Shown: piece after piece, positions 45,698-55,100 of the stretch
Numbering within the stretch: the stretch's first letter is position 1
Layout of the letters: the number at the start of each line of letters is the position of its first letter
The notes under the pieces: model-generated
Seen by the model: the letters and a program-made list of their open reading frames with translations, nothing else
Told to the model about the DNA's origin: nothing
The model's database searches: none
NCBI RefSeq assembly: GCF_002160015.1
Contig: NZ_NFJT01000015.1
Coordinates: 1-64,000 of the forward strand
DNA: 64,000 nt
DNA from: Anaerofilum sp. An201
GTDB taxonomy: Bacteria; Bacillota; Clostridia; Oscillospirales; Ruminococcaceae
Reading direction: 5' to 3'
Program-made: the position numbers and the translations under genes

Positions 45698-46894
45698 TTA
45701 TTTGGTGTAGTTGTCGAAGTAGCCCTGGATATAGATGATGGGGGTGCCCTTGTCGCCGCTGCCGCTGGTCAGGTCGCACAGGCTGCCGATCAGGTCGGTC
45801 AGGCGGCGGGGGGTGGTGCCCTGGGTCACCATGGTGCCCACCAGGCTGGCGGCCTTCTCGTCCTTTTTGCGGATATAGTCGGAGATGGCTTCCTTCAGGG
45901 CGTCGCCGGACAGGTCGGCGAAATCGTTGTCGGCCAGGTATTTCAGCTTCACCTCGTTCGGGGTGCCCTCCAGGCCGGCGGTGTAGGCGGGGGAGACAAC
46001 GGGGTCGGCCAGCTCCCAGATCTTGCCCACGGGGTCTTTGAAGGCGCCGTCGCCGTACACCATCACTTCCACGTTCTTGCCGGTGGCGTCCAGCAGCATC
46101 TGATGGATGCGGTCCACCACGGGCTGGCAGTTCACGGGGAACAGCTTCACGGTGTCCTCGGTGGCCTTGTTGGAGCCCAGCAGGCCGTACTTGTCGTTGT
46201 AGCCGCTGCCGTCGATGCTGGCGGTCATGATGTCGTCCAGACCATACACCTTCTCGGCGCCGGCCGCCTTCAGCAGGCGCTTGGTGCGGGCGCGGGTGTG
46301 GATGTCGCAGGTCAGCACGCTCTTGGTGTAGGACAGGATGGCCTTCGGGTTGTTGGCGAACACCACTTCCACCTCGGCGCCGCTCTCCTGGATGAGCTGC
46401 TTGTAGTACTCCACATAGTCCACGCCGGTGAACACATGCTTCTTATAGCCGAACAGCTCGCGGTATTTCTCCTCGGTCAGCACGTCGCTCCAGGGGTTCA
46501 CGCCCTTTTCGTCCATCTCGTCCAGGTCGATCAGATGGTTGCCCACCTCGTCGGAGGGATAGCTCAGCATCAGCACGATCTTCCTGCAGCCCTTGGCGAT
46601 GCCGCGCAGGCAGATGGCGAAGCGGTTGCGGCTGAGGATGGGGAACAGCACGCCCACCGTATCGTCGCCGAACTTGGAGCGCACGTCGGCGGCAATGGCG
46701 TCCACGCTGGCGTAGTTGCCCTGGGCGCGGGCCACAACGGCCTCGGTCACGGCCACAACGTCGCGGTCCTGGATGGTGAAGTTGCCCTCGGACGCCTTCA
46801 GAACGGAATCCACCACGATCTGGGCGATGTCGTCGCCTTCACGGATGATCGGCGCACGAACGCCGCGGGAAACAGTACCAATCATTCTTTCCAT
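45698..46894 (-). CDS. CofE-like (F420-0:L-glutamate ligase family) protein
   Basis: A 398-residue protein whose N-terminal half has the CofE/FbiB layout: RGVRAPIIREGDDIAQIVVDSV, QDRDVVAVTEAVVARAQGNY and LSRNRFAICLRGIAKGCRKIVLML. The second half is an extension not found in methanogen CofE. Many Firmicutes without coenzyme F420 carry this family and its real substrate is unknown. The start at 46894 (MERMIGTVS) is preferred because GGGGG lies eight bases before it; an earlier ATG at 46907-46909 has no ribosome site. Biased codons suggest it is well expressed. Confidence 0.65.
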   Translation of the reverse strand: MERMIGTVSRGVRAPIIREGDDIAQIVVDSVLKASEGNFTIQDRDVVAVTEAVVARAQGNYASVDAIAADVRSKFGDDTVGVLFPILSRNRFAICLRGIAKGCRKIVLMLSYPSDEVGNHLIDLDEMDEKGVNPWSDVLTEEKYRELFGYKKHVFTGVDYVEYYKQLIQESGAEVEVVFANNPKAILSYTKSVLTCDIHTRARTKRLLKAAGAEKVYGLDDIMTASIDGSGYNDKYGLLGSNKATEDTVKLFPVNCQPVVDRIHQMLLDATGKNVEVMVYGDGAFKDPVGKIWELADPVVSPAYTAGLEGTPNEVKLKYLADNDFADLSGDALKEAISDYIRKKDEKAASLVGTMVTQGTTPRRLTDLIGSLCDLTSGSGDKGTPIIYIQGYFDNYTK

Positions 46895-46958
46895 ATTCTT
46901 TACCCCCATATCATTTCAGCCAGGTGCTTACCGGGAAAGTAAACATCAAAACAATATT

Positions 46959-46987
46959 ATTATACTGGGCCTGTCCGGCGTATGCAA
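46959..46987 (-). promoter_or_regulatory. Promoter of the CofE-like gene
   Basis: TTGCAT (46987-46982), 17 bases, TATAAT (46964-46959) on the minus strand. Confidence 0.75.
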
Positions 46988-47076
46988 TCCAAAAAGTACA
47001 CAAACTTTCCCGGGCCTTTTTTTGAAGAACTCTGCAATTTTCTGATTTTTTGTGCAAAAATAAAATTTTAAAATTC

Positions 47077-47151
47077 TTGCAATCAAATCGCCGGTGTGAT
47101 ATAATAAACTGTAATTGTGTATATTTCGGCCGGAGATCCCGGCCTTCTTTT
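47077..47151 (+). ncRNA. Orphan strong promoter with a very short terminated transcript
   Basis: TTGCAA (47077-47082), 17 bases, TATAAT (47100-47105) form a good plus-strand promoter. Only about 20 bases after the expected start lies GGCCGG (47128-47133) paired with CCGGCC (47139-47144), followed by TTCTTTT. No reading frame fits. It could be a short RNA of about 40 bases, or an antisense promoter aimed at the 3' end of the NSS gene. The rest of the 46895-47211 gap is AT-rich spacer. Confidence 0.4.
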
Positions 47152-47163
47152 ATAATGGGAAAA

Positions 47164-47195
47164 CGCCGCCGCCCGTTGGCTTTGGGGCGGCGGCG
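47164..47195 (-). terminator. Terminator of the NSS transporter gene
   Basis: CGCCGCCGCCC pairs with GGGCGGCGGCG around a ten-base loop; TTTTC follows on the minus strand. It starts 16 bases after the stop codon. Confidence 0.8.
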
Positions 47196-47211
47196 CTTTG
47201 CGTTTTGGAAA

Positions 47212-48588
47212 TCAGTTGGCGAAGAACTTCTGCCAGTAGCCCGCCACAAAGATCACCAGCACGATGGCCGGCAGCACGAAGGTGAGGTAGCCGCGGGCCC
47301 ATTTGGGGAAGCGGATGCCCTCGCCGGCGTTGGCCTCGTCGGTGAAGTTTTTCCAGCCCCAGCCGTAGCGGGTGACGCAGAACAGCAGGTACACCAGGCT
47401 GCCCAGCGGCAGCAGATTGTTGGAAACGATGAAGTCCTCCAGGTCCTGGATGGTGGTGCCGCTGCCCAGCGGCGCAAAGCCGCTCCACACGTTGAAGCCC
47501 AGCACGCAGGGGATGCTGAGGATGGTGATGACCACGGCGTTCACCGCCACCGCCTTTTTCCGGCTCCAGCCCCACAGGTCGATGGCGAAGCTGATGATGT
47601 TCTCGAACACGGCGATGATGGTGGACAGCGCCGCGAAGGTCATGAACAGGAAGAACAGCGCGCCCCACAGGCGGCCGCCCGCCATCTGGTTAAAGACGTT
47701 GGGCAGGGTGACAAAGACAAGGCCGGGGCCTTCGCCGTTGCTCACGCCGAAAGCCGAGCAGGCGGGGAAGATGATCAGGCCGGACATCAGGGCCACGCTG
47801 GTGTCCAGCAGAGTGACATTGATGGCCTCGCCGGTCAGGCGGCGCTCACGGCCGATATAGCTGCCGAAGATGGCCAGCGCGCCGATGCCCAGGCTGAGGG
47901 TGAAGAAGGCCTGGCCCATCGCGGCGTATACCACCTCGCCGATGCCCTGCTCCGCCATGCGGCCGAAATCGGGCAGCAGGTAGAACTTCAGGCCCTCGGC
48001 GGCGCCGGGCAGGGTGATGCTGCGCACACACAGCACGATCATGATCAGGAACAGGCAGGCCATCATCGCCTTGGTGATGCGCTCCACGCCCTTCTGCAGG
48101 CCCATGCTGCAGATGCCGAAGCCCAGCGCGATGGTGATGAGCATGAAGACGCCCATATACACCGGCTGCCCCAGCATGCCGTTAAAGACGGCGCCCACCT
48201 CGTCGGGCGTTTTGCCGGTGAACTCACCGGCCAGCATCTTGGTGAAATAGGCGATCATCCAGCCGCCCACCGTGGTGTAGAACATCATCAGCAGGTAGTT
48301 GCCGGCCATGGCGCCCCATTTGTACCAGTGCCATTTGGTGCCCTTGGGCTCCAGCACGTCGAAGCTGACCGCCGCCGATTTCTGGCTGGCGCGGCCCACC
48401 GCGAACTCCATCACCATGATGGGCAGGCCCAGGATCAGCAAGAACAGCAGGTAGATCAGCACAAAGGCCGCGCCGCCGTATTTGCCGGTGATGTACGGAA
48501 AGCGCCATACGTTGCCGAGGCCGATGGCGCAGCCGGCCGAGATCAGAATGAATCCCAGCCGGGATGCGAATTTCTCGCGCTCTTTCAT
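47212..48588 (-). CDS. Sodium-dependent transporter, NSS/SNF family
   Basis: A 458-residue membrane protein with about eleven helices. The first helix carries GFILISAGCAIGLGNVWRFPYITGKYGGAAFVLIYLL, the NSS signature with the unwound substrate and sodium site. Bacterial members such as LeuT and MhsT import amino acids with sodium. ATG 48588 follows AAAGGAGG. Substrate not predictable. Stands alone between its promoter and terminator. Confidence 0.9.
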   Translation of the reverse strand: MKEREKFASRLGFILISAGCAIGLGNVWRFPYITGKYGGAAFVLIYLLFLLILGLPIMVMEFAVGRASQKSAAVSFDVLEPKGTKWHWYKWGAMAGNYLLMMFYTTVGGWMIAYFTKMLAGEFTGKTPDEVGAVFNGMLGQPVYMGVFMLITIALGFGICSMGLQKGVERITKAMMACLFLIMIVLCVRSITLPGAAEGLKFYLLPDFGRMAEQGIGEVVYAAMGQAFFTLSLGIGALAIFGSYIGRERRLTGEAINVTLLDTSVALMSGLIIFPACSAFGVSNGEGPGLVFVTLPNVFNQMAGGRLWGALFFLFMTFAALSTIIAVFENIISFAIDLWGWSRKKAVAVNAVVITILSIPCVLGFNVWSGFAPLGSGTTIQDLEDFIVSNNLLPLGSLVYLLFCVTRYGWGWKNFTDEANAGEGIRFPKWARGYLTFVLPAIVLVIFVAGYWQKFFAN

Positions 48589-48652
48589 GGATGGTTCCTC
48601 CTTTTTTGCCCGCCTGTTCCCTTCATAGGCCGCCGGGAAAGGCCGCTTTTTA

Positions 48653-48681
48653 AGAATAGCGGTTTTCCGGGGGGATGTCAA
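48653..48681 (-). promoter_or_regulatory. Promoter of the NSS transporter gene
   Basis: TTGACA (48681-48676), 17 bases, TATTCT (48658-48653) on the minus strand. Confidence 0.7.
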
Positions 48682-48709
48682 CGAAAAAGGGGGAAAACAC
48701 GCCGATGTT

Positions 48710-48738
48710 TTGCCACCTGCGGCGTTTTGTGCTATACT
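48710..48738 (+). promoter_or_regulatory. Promoter of the DEAD-box helicase gene
   Basis: TTGCCA (48710-48715), 17 bases, TATACT (48733-48738) preceded by TGC. The 65-base leader holds a small GCCGGA/TCCGGC hairpin. Confidence 0.7.
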
Positions 48739-48809
48739 AAAAAAGGAAGCCGGATTTTCCGGCCGTTCCGCGACTTTTATCTTTGCATACAGATAGGAAA
48801 TACAAGCAT

Positions 48810-50393
48810 ATGGATTTTGTTCAGCTGGGGCTGTGCGCGCCCCTTGTACAGGCGGTGGCCGAGCAGGGCTATACCGTGCCCTCGCCCATCCAGGAAAAAG
48901 CCATCCCGCCGGTACTGGCCGGGCGCGACCTGCTGGGCTGCGCCCAGACCGGCACCGGCAAGACCGCCGCATTCTCGCTGCCGCTGCTGCAGCGCCTGCA
49001 CGCCGGCGCACGCAAACCGCTGCGCGCCCTCATCCTCACCCCCACCCGCGAGCTGGCCCTCCAGATCCACGAGAGCATCACCGCCTACGCCGCCCACCTG
49101 CCGCTGTCCTGCTGCGTGATCTTCGGCGGCGTGGGGCAGGGCTCCCAGGTGGAGGCGCTGCGGAAAAAGCCCGATATCCTGGTGGCCACCCCGGGGCGCC
49201 TGAACGACCTGATCGGCCAGGGGATCATCAGCCTGAAAAACATCGAGGCCTTTGTGCTGGACGAGGCCGACCGGATGCTGGACATGGGCTTCATCCACGA
49301 CGTGCGCCGGGTGCTGTCCCAGCTGCCCGCACAGCGGCAGACCCTTCTGTTCAGCGCCACCATGCCGCCGGCCATCGAACAGCTGGCGGCCGGGATGCTG
49401 AAAGACCCGGCGGTGGTGAAGGTGGACCCGCCGTCCACCACGGTGGAGGCCATCCGCCAGCAGCTGTACCACACCGACAAGCCCTCCAAGCGGGCGCTGC
49501 TGGCCTGGCTGCTGAAAGAGCGCCGTCCGTACAGCACGCTGGTTTTCACCCGCACCAAGCACGGCGCCGACCGGGTGGCCCGCAACCTGACCAAAGACGG
49601 ATTCCCCGCCGCCGCCATCCACGGCGACAAGAGCCAGAACGCCCGCCAGCGCGCGCTGGGTGATTTCAAGGCGGGCAAGATCGGCGTGCTGGTGGCCACC
49701 GACATCGCCGCCCGCGGCATCGACATCACCGGGCTGGACCTGGTGGTGAACTTTGATCTGCCGAACGAGCCGGAGACCTATGTGCACCGCATCGGCCGCA
49801 CCGGCCGCGCGGGCGCCGCAGGCGAGGCGGTGAGCTTCTGCTGTGCCGACGAGCGCGGCCAGCTGGCCGACATCGAAAAGCTGATCCGGCGATGCATTCC
49901 CGTGTGCGAAGATCATCCTTTCCCGGCGCAGGACGCCCCTGCGCCCGCTGCCCCCGTGCAGCCTGCCCCACCACCAAAACGAAATGAGGTAACCGATATG
50001 GAAGAAACCAAGGCCACCGGCAGCGCCCCGCGCCGCCGTCGCCGCCGCGGCAAGAAGCCCGGGTCGGCCGCACCGGCTGCGCCCGCACCGGCGGAAACCG
50101 CCCGTCCCGCACGCGAAAAGAACCAGCAGCCCCGCCAGAACCAGAAGGCCCCCGCCCGCGGCGGCCGCCCCGAGCGCAGCGAGCGCCCGGCCCGCCCCGA
50201 GCGTTCCCGCCAGAACCAGCGCCCCGCCCGCACGGCGGGACGCCCCACCGTGCCGCCCCGCGCCGAGGAGGACGAGGACGCCGGTCTGCTGCTGATCACC
50301 CGCAAAGCGCCGGCTGTGAAGTACGCCAGCTTTGAGGAGTATATGAAGAACCACGTCCACAGCTCCGATCTGGACAGCGAGAACGAGGAATAA
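48810..50393 (+). CDS. DEAD-box RNA helicase with a long basic tail
   Basis: A 527-residue helicase of the RhlE/CshA type. The core (about 1-365) has the Q motif [14 protein letters not shown], motif [33 protein letters not shown] and [10 protein letters not shown]. The tail (about 380-527) is rich in Arg, Pro, Ala and Gln, with RRRRRR, and is probably a disordered RNA-binding extension. ATG 48810 is chosen with TAGG upstream; a TTG at 48783 in frame lacks a ribosome site. Likely works in ribosome assembly or RNA decay. Confidence 0.92.
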   Translation: MDFVQLGLCAPLVQAVAEQGYTVPSPIQEKAIPPVLAGRDLLGCAQTGTGKTAAFSLPLLQRLHAGARKPLRALILTPTRELALQIHESITAYAAHLPLSCCVIFGGVGQGSQVEALRKKPDILVATPGRLNDLIGQGIISLKNIEAFVLDEADRMLDMGFIHDVRRVLSQLPAQRQTLLFSATMPPAIEQLAAGMLKDPAVVKVDPPSTTVEAIRQQLYHTDKPSKRALLAWLLKERRPYSTLVFTRTKHGADRVARNLTKDGFPAAAIHGDKSQNARQRALGDFKAGKIGVLVATDIAARGIDITGLDLVVNFDLPNEPETYVHRIGRTGRAGAAGEAVSFCCADERGQLADIEKLIRRCIPVCEDHPFPAQDAPAPAAPVQPAPPPKRNEVTDMEETKATGSAPRRRRRRGKKPGSAAPAAPAPAETARPAREKNQQPRQNQKAPARGGRPERSERPARPERSRQNQRPARTAGRPTVPPRAEEDEDAGLLLITRKAPAVKYASFEEYMKNHVHSSDLDSENEE

Positions 50394-50409
50394 GCACATC
50401 CCAAAACCA

Positions 50410-50448
50410 GCGCCCCGCCGGGAATTTCCCGGCGGGGCGCCTTTTGTT
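50410..50448 (+). terminator. Terminator of the helicase gene, copy 2 of the recurrent stem
   Basis: GCGCCCCGCCGGGAA pairs perfectly with TTCCCGGCGGGGCGC; CTTTTGTTT follows. Nearly the same stem as at 43547 and 55852. Confidence 0.85.
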
Positions 50449-50485
50449 TGCCGAAATTGTGTTTTTGCAGGGGGCGGACCGAATG

Positions 50486-50534
50486 CCTTCCCCTGGCAGG
50501 GGAAGGTGCCCTCGAAGAGGGCGGATGAGGTCGA
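50486..50534 (+). repeat. Extragenic palindromic repeat, copy 2 (complete)
   Basis: Hairpin 1 CCTTCCCC/GGGGAAGG (50486-50506), hairpin 2 GCCCTC/GAGGGC (50508-50522), then GGATGAGGTCGA. This is the full two-hairpin form. Confidence 0.65.
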
Positions 50535-50624
50535 GTCTGTGCCGTCTGCACAGAGCCTGCCGGGAAACCCGTGTTTTCACGGGGGCCTGTGCGGGCCGGC
50601 AGTACCCCCAAGCCCGCCGCCCGC

Positions 50625-51206
50625 TCACCGCCGCACAGGGGGGAGCAATCCCGCCGCGCCCTGCAGTACGAACTGCTCCAGCAGCGCCGCCATCTGGGCG
50701 GGGCTTTCGCGCAGGCCGCCCTCCACCCAGCGCTCGATGATGCCGATGCTGCCCGCCAGCACGAAGGACAGGTAATACTCCAGCTGCACGCTGCTGCCGC
50801 CGGCCACCTGCATCCACTGGGGCAGGCACCGCGCCCGCACCACCTGCTGCACCCGCAGGATGAACGGGCGGTTCCCGCCCTGCCGCAGCATCACGCTGCA
50901 AAAATCCGCCCGCTCGGCCAGAAAGGCAAAGGCGCGTGTCAGCGCGCTTTTCATCGGGGATACGCCCGGCGGCTCCATGTCGTCCAGCACCTGGTCCATC
51001 TCGTCCAGCACCTCCTGCTCCATCTCTTCCAGCAGCTGGGGAACGCTGGAATAGTGCAGGTAAAAGGTGCCGCGGTTCAAATCGCACAGCTCGGTCAGTT
51101 CCCACACGCTGATCTGCTCCACCGGCTTTTGGGCCAGCAGGCGGATCAGCCCCCGGCGCAGTGTCTGGCGGGTGCGGCGTGCGCGGCGGTCGGTTTCCTG
51201 CGGCAT
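50625..51206 (-). CDS. TetR-family regulator
   Basis: A 193-residue repressor type. The N-terminal helix-turn-helix is TRQTLRRGLIRLLAQKPVEQISVWELTELCDLNRGTFYLHYSS (about residues 12-55); the rest is a helical ligand domain of the DhaS/TetR_C_8 kind. GAGGAGGG precedes the ATG. It is divergent from the FtsX-type ABC exporter genes and probably represses them; candidate sites lie in the 216-base shared spacer. Confidence 0.85.
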   Translation of the reverse strand: MPQETDRRARRTRQTLRRGLIRLLAQKPVEQISVWELTELCDLNRGTFYLHYSSVPQLLEEMEQEVLDEMDQVLDDMEPPGVSPMKSALTRAFAFLAERADFCSVMLRQGGNRPFILRVQQVVRARCLPQWMQVAGGSSVQLEYYLSFVLAGSIGIIERWVEGGLRESPAQMAALLEQFVLQGAAGLLPPVRR

Positions 51207-51236
51207 ACGGCTCGCCCTCCTCTCGGCGCAACAAAA

Positions 51237-51266
51237 AGTTTACAATTCAAAGGCCCTCTTTTTCAA
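51237..51266 (-). promoter_or_regulatory. Probable promoter of the TetR gene
   Basis: TTGAAA (51266-51261), 18 bases, TAAACT (51242-51237) on the minus strand. Confidence 0.45.
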
Positions 51267-51318
51267 CAGCCGGCCTGGAAAGTGTTCATTTGTACACAGC
51301 TTTTGCACATCCTGTCGG

Positions 51319-51400
51319 TTGCAAAGCCCTTTTTAAAATGATTATAATATAGGCAGGGAGAATAATCAACACTCTGTTCAGTAACGGGCAGTATGTTGAT
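51319..51400 (+). promoter_or_regulatory. Promoter of the ABC exporter with downstream inverted repeat
   Basis: TTGCAA (51319-51324), 18 bases, TATAAT (51343-51348). Downstream, ATCAACA (51365-51371) is repeated inverted as TGTTGAT (51394-51400) with the start region between promoter and gene. This is a candidate site for the divergent TetR protein. Confidence 0.55.
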
Positions 51401-51422
51401 GTGAAAGGAACGTGACACCGCT

Positions 51423-52130
51423 ATGGCCGGGCATTTTGTCGAGTTTGAGAACGTGTGCAAATACTACCAGACCGGGGACGAGCGCATCGCCGCCGCCGAC
51501 CATATGAGCTTTTATATAGAAAAGGGCGAGTTCTGCGTGATCGTGGGGCCGTCCGGCGCGGGAAAGACCACCCTGCTGAACATCCTGGGCGGCATGGACA
51601 CCTGCGACGAGGGCACCGTCACGCTGGACGGCCAGACCGTCAGCGGCTACAACGCCAAGCAGCTCACCACCTACCGCCGGTATGAGGTGGGGTTCGTGTT
51701 CCAGTTCTACAACCTGGTGCAGAACCTCACGGCGCTGGAGAACGTGGAGCTGGCCAGCGAGATCTGCCGCCAGCCGCTGGACGCGCGCGAGGTGCTGTGT
51801 CAGGTGGGGCTGGAGCACCGGCTGAACAACTTCCCGGCGCAGCTGTCGGGCGGCGAGCAGCAGCGCGTGTCGATCGCGCGCGCACTGGCCAAGAACCCCA
51901 AGATCCTGCTGTGCGACGAGCCCACCGGCGCGCTGGACTACAAGACCGGCAAGGCGGTGCTGGCGCTGCTGCAGAACACCTGCCGCACCACCGGCCGCAC
52001 CGTCATCGTCATCACCCACAATCTCGCCATCACCCCCATGGCCGACCGCATCATCCGGGTGAACAGCGGGCGCATCCTCTCCAACGAGGTGAACGGGCAT
52101 CCGGTGCCGGTGGAAGAGATCGAATGGTGA
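51423..52130 (+). CDS. ABC transporter ATPase, MacB/LolD type
   Basis: A 235-residue nucleotide-binding subunit. Walker [11 protein letters not shown], signature [15 protein letters not shown], Walker [17 protein letters not shown] and the H-loop VITHN are present; [23 protein letters not shown] is typical of the MacB/LolD group. It pairs with the FtsX-type permease 16 bases downstream. Such pairs act as mechanotransmitters for peptide export or envelope work rather than classic transport. Confidence 0.92.
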   Translation: MAGHFVEFENVCKYYQTGDERIAAADHMSFYIEKGEFCVIVGPSGAGKTTLLNILGGMDTCDEGTVTLDGQTVSGYNAKQLTTYRRYEVGFVFQFYNLVQNLTALENVELASEICRQPLDAREVLCQVGLEHRLNNFPAQLSGGEQQRVSIARALAKNPKILLCDEPTGALDYKTGKAVLALLQNTCRTTGRTVIVITHNLAITPMADRIIRVNSGRILSNEVNGHPVPVEEIEW

Positions 52131-52146
52131 ACAGGGGGGCGAGGGT

Positions 52147-55100
52147 ATGAACAAAACCTATCGCAAAAATATCCTGCGCCAGGTGCGCGGCACCCGCAAC
52201 CGGTTCCTGGCCATCTTTGCCATCGTGGCGCTGGGCGTGTCGCTGCTGGTGGGCCTGGTGCAGACCGCGCCCGACATGCGCGCCGCCGGCGACCGCTACT
52301 ACGACGAGAGCAATCTGATGGACGTCCGGGTGATCTCCACCCTCGGCCTCACCGACGAGGACCTGGAGGAGATCGCCGCCATCGAGGGCGTGCAGGAGGT
52401 GATGGCCGTCTACAGCGCCGACTGCCTGCTGGAGGACGAAAAGGGCGATGTGCTGGCGGTGCGGATGGAGTCGATGCCGCAGGAGCCTTCGCTCAACCAG
52501 TTGCAGCTGCTGGAAGGCCGGATGCCGCAGGCGGACGACGAGTGCGTGGTGCACGCGATGGAGATGGGGTCCACGGTGCAGGTGGGCGATGTGCTGACGG
52601 TGGACGAGGGACAGGAGGACCTCTCCCTTGCGGCCGACAGCTTCACGGTGGTGGGCATCGTGCGCACTCCCACCAACTTCTCGGCCGACGACGAGACGGT
52701 GACGGTGGGCGACGGCAAGGCCGACCTGCTGGCCTATCTGCCCGAGAGCGCCTTTGACACCGACATCTACTCCACCATCTACCTGACGGTGGAAGGGGCG
52801 GCCGCGCTGGACACCTATTCCGACGAATACCAGGCGGTCATCGACCCGGTGACCGAGCGCCTGGAGGAGCTGGGCGAGGTGCGCAGCGAGGTGCGGCGCG
52901 AACAGGTGGTGGACGACGCCCAGGCCGAGCTGGACGACGCCCGCGCGGAATACGAGAGCCAGAAGGCCGAGGCCGAGGCAAAGCTGGCCGACGCCGAGGC
53001 AAAGCTTGCGTCCGCCCGCGCCGAGATCGAGAGCGGCCAGGCGGAGATCGACGACGGCGAAGCCCAGTGGCAGGCCGGCGCCGAGGAGCTGGCCGAGAGC
53101 AAACGGGAGCTGTCGCAGATGCTGTCCGACAAGCAGAAGCAGCTGTCGGACGCACGGCGGCAGCTGTCGAGCGGAAAGCGGCAGCTGGAGGCCGCCGAAA
53201 AGCAGCTGGACAGCTACCAGAAGCAGTACGACCAGGCGGTGGCGGCCCAGCAGCAGGTGGAGGAAGGACGCCAACAGCTGGAGCAGGCCAAGGCGGGCCT
53301 GGAGCTGGCCAAACAGGCGCTGGCGGCGGCACAGGAGTCGCTGCCGCGGCTGCAGCAGGCGGTGGAAGCCGCCGACAACGCCGCCGAAGCGGCGCGCCTG
53401 CGCAGCGAAGCCGCCCAGAGCAGCTACGACCAGGTGCTGGCCGACCCCGACGTACAGGCGGGGCTTGCACTGAAAGCGGGCCTGGACGCGGTGCTGGCGG
53501 AATATCCGCAGTACGGCAGCATCGACGAGCTGCTGGCCGATCCGCCGGCCGACATGGACGCCGCGCGCCTTGCCCAGATCCGCGCCGACAACGCCGCCTA
53601 TCAGGCCGCGCAGAGCCGGGTGGACGCCGCCGCTGCCGAGCGGGACGCCGCTGCCCGGCAGCTGGAGCTGGCCGAGAGCGCGGCCTCGTCGGCCCACTCG
53701 CTCTACGACCAGACCGTCGCCTCCATCGACGAATACACCCAGCTGGTGAGCGAGGCCGAGACGACGGTGGCCGAGCAGGAAAAACAGCTGGAGGAGGCCG
53801 AAAAGCTGCTGGAGCAGTACGCCGACCTGATCGCAGAAGCGCCCGCCAAGCTGGAGGAAGGCCGCAGGGAGATCGAAAAGCAGCGCGCGGTGCTGGAGGA
53901 GGCCGAGCTGGCCATCCGGGACGGCGAGGAGCAGCTGTCGCTGGCGCCGTTGCAGGCGCAGGTGGAGTTTGAGTCCGCCCAGCAGAAGCTGGACGATTCC
54001 CGCGCCCAGCTGGACGCCGCCCAGGCCGAGCTGGACGAGGGCAAGGCCGAGCTGGAGGAAGGCCAGGCCGAATACGACAGGCAGAAGGCCGACGCCGAAA
54101 AGCAGCTGAACGAAGCGGCCGACCGCCTGGACGACGCCCAGCGCGAGATCGACAAGATCAACAGCTGCCAGTGGTATGTGCTCGACCGCGACAGCACCAC
54201 CAGCGTGGTGACCTTTGAGAGCAACGCCGACAAGCTGGCGTCGATCGCGCGGGTGTTCCCGGTGTTTTTCTTCCTGGTGGCGGCGCTGGTGGCGCTGACC
54301 ACGATGACCCGCATGGTGGACGAGAACCGCACCCAGATCGGCACGCTGAAGGCGCTGGGCTATTCCGAAATGGCCATCACCGCCAAATACCTGCTCTATG
54401 CGCTGTCGGCCACTTTGCTGGGCAGTGCGGCGGGGCTGCTGATCGGCTTCACCTTCTTCCCCAGCGTGATCTGGTACGCCTATTCCATCATGTACTCCCT
54501 GCCCGACTTCCCGCTGCTGTTCAACTGGCCGCTGGCGCTGGGCGCGGTGGCGGCGGCCACCCTCTGCACCGGCGCGGCCACCGTGAACGCCTGCCACAGC
54601 ACCCTGCACGAAAAGCCGGCCGCTCTGATGGTGGCGCGTGCGCCGCAGGCGGGCAAGCGCATCTTCCTGGAGTATATCCGCCCGGTCTGGCGGCGGATGA
54701 AGTTCACCCACAAGGTCACCGCGCGCAACCTGTTCCGCTACAAAAAGCGGCTGGTGATGACGGTCACCGGCATCGCGGGCTGCACGGCGCTGCTGCTGGT
54801 GGGCTTCGGCATCCAGGACTCGGTGATGGACCTGATGGACACCCAGTATAAAGAACTGTGGCACTACGACCTCTCGGTGACCATGAGCGGGCCGGAGGGC
54901 GTGGACGGCCGCCGCGGCATCGCCGACACCCTGAACGGCGACAAGATCGAGGACTGGATGCAGCTCTACCAGGAGAACGTGACGCTGGTCACCGACGAGG
55001 GCGAGCAGAGCGTCACCCTGACGGTGCCCGCCGACAGCGGGCAGTTTGGCGAGTACGTCACCCTGCGCACCCGCCGCGGGCACGACGAGCTGGCGCTGCA

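Noticed and set aside
49998-50393. A separate small basic protein starting at the ATG at 49998 in the helicase tail
   Set aside because: It is in frame with the helicase, and only a weak AGGT lies before it. A disordered basic tail is usual for this helicase family.
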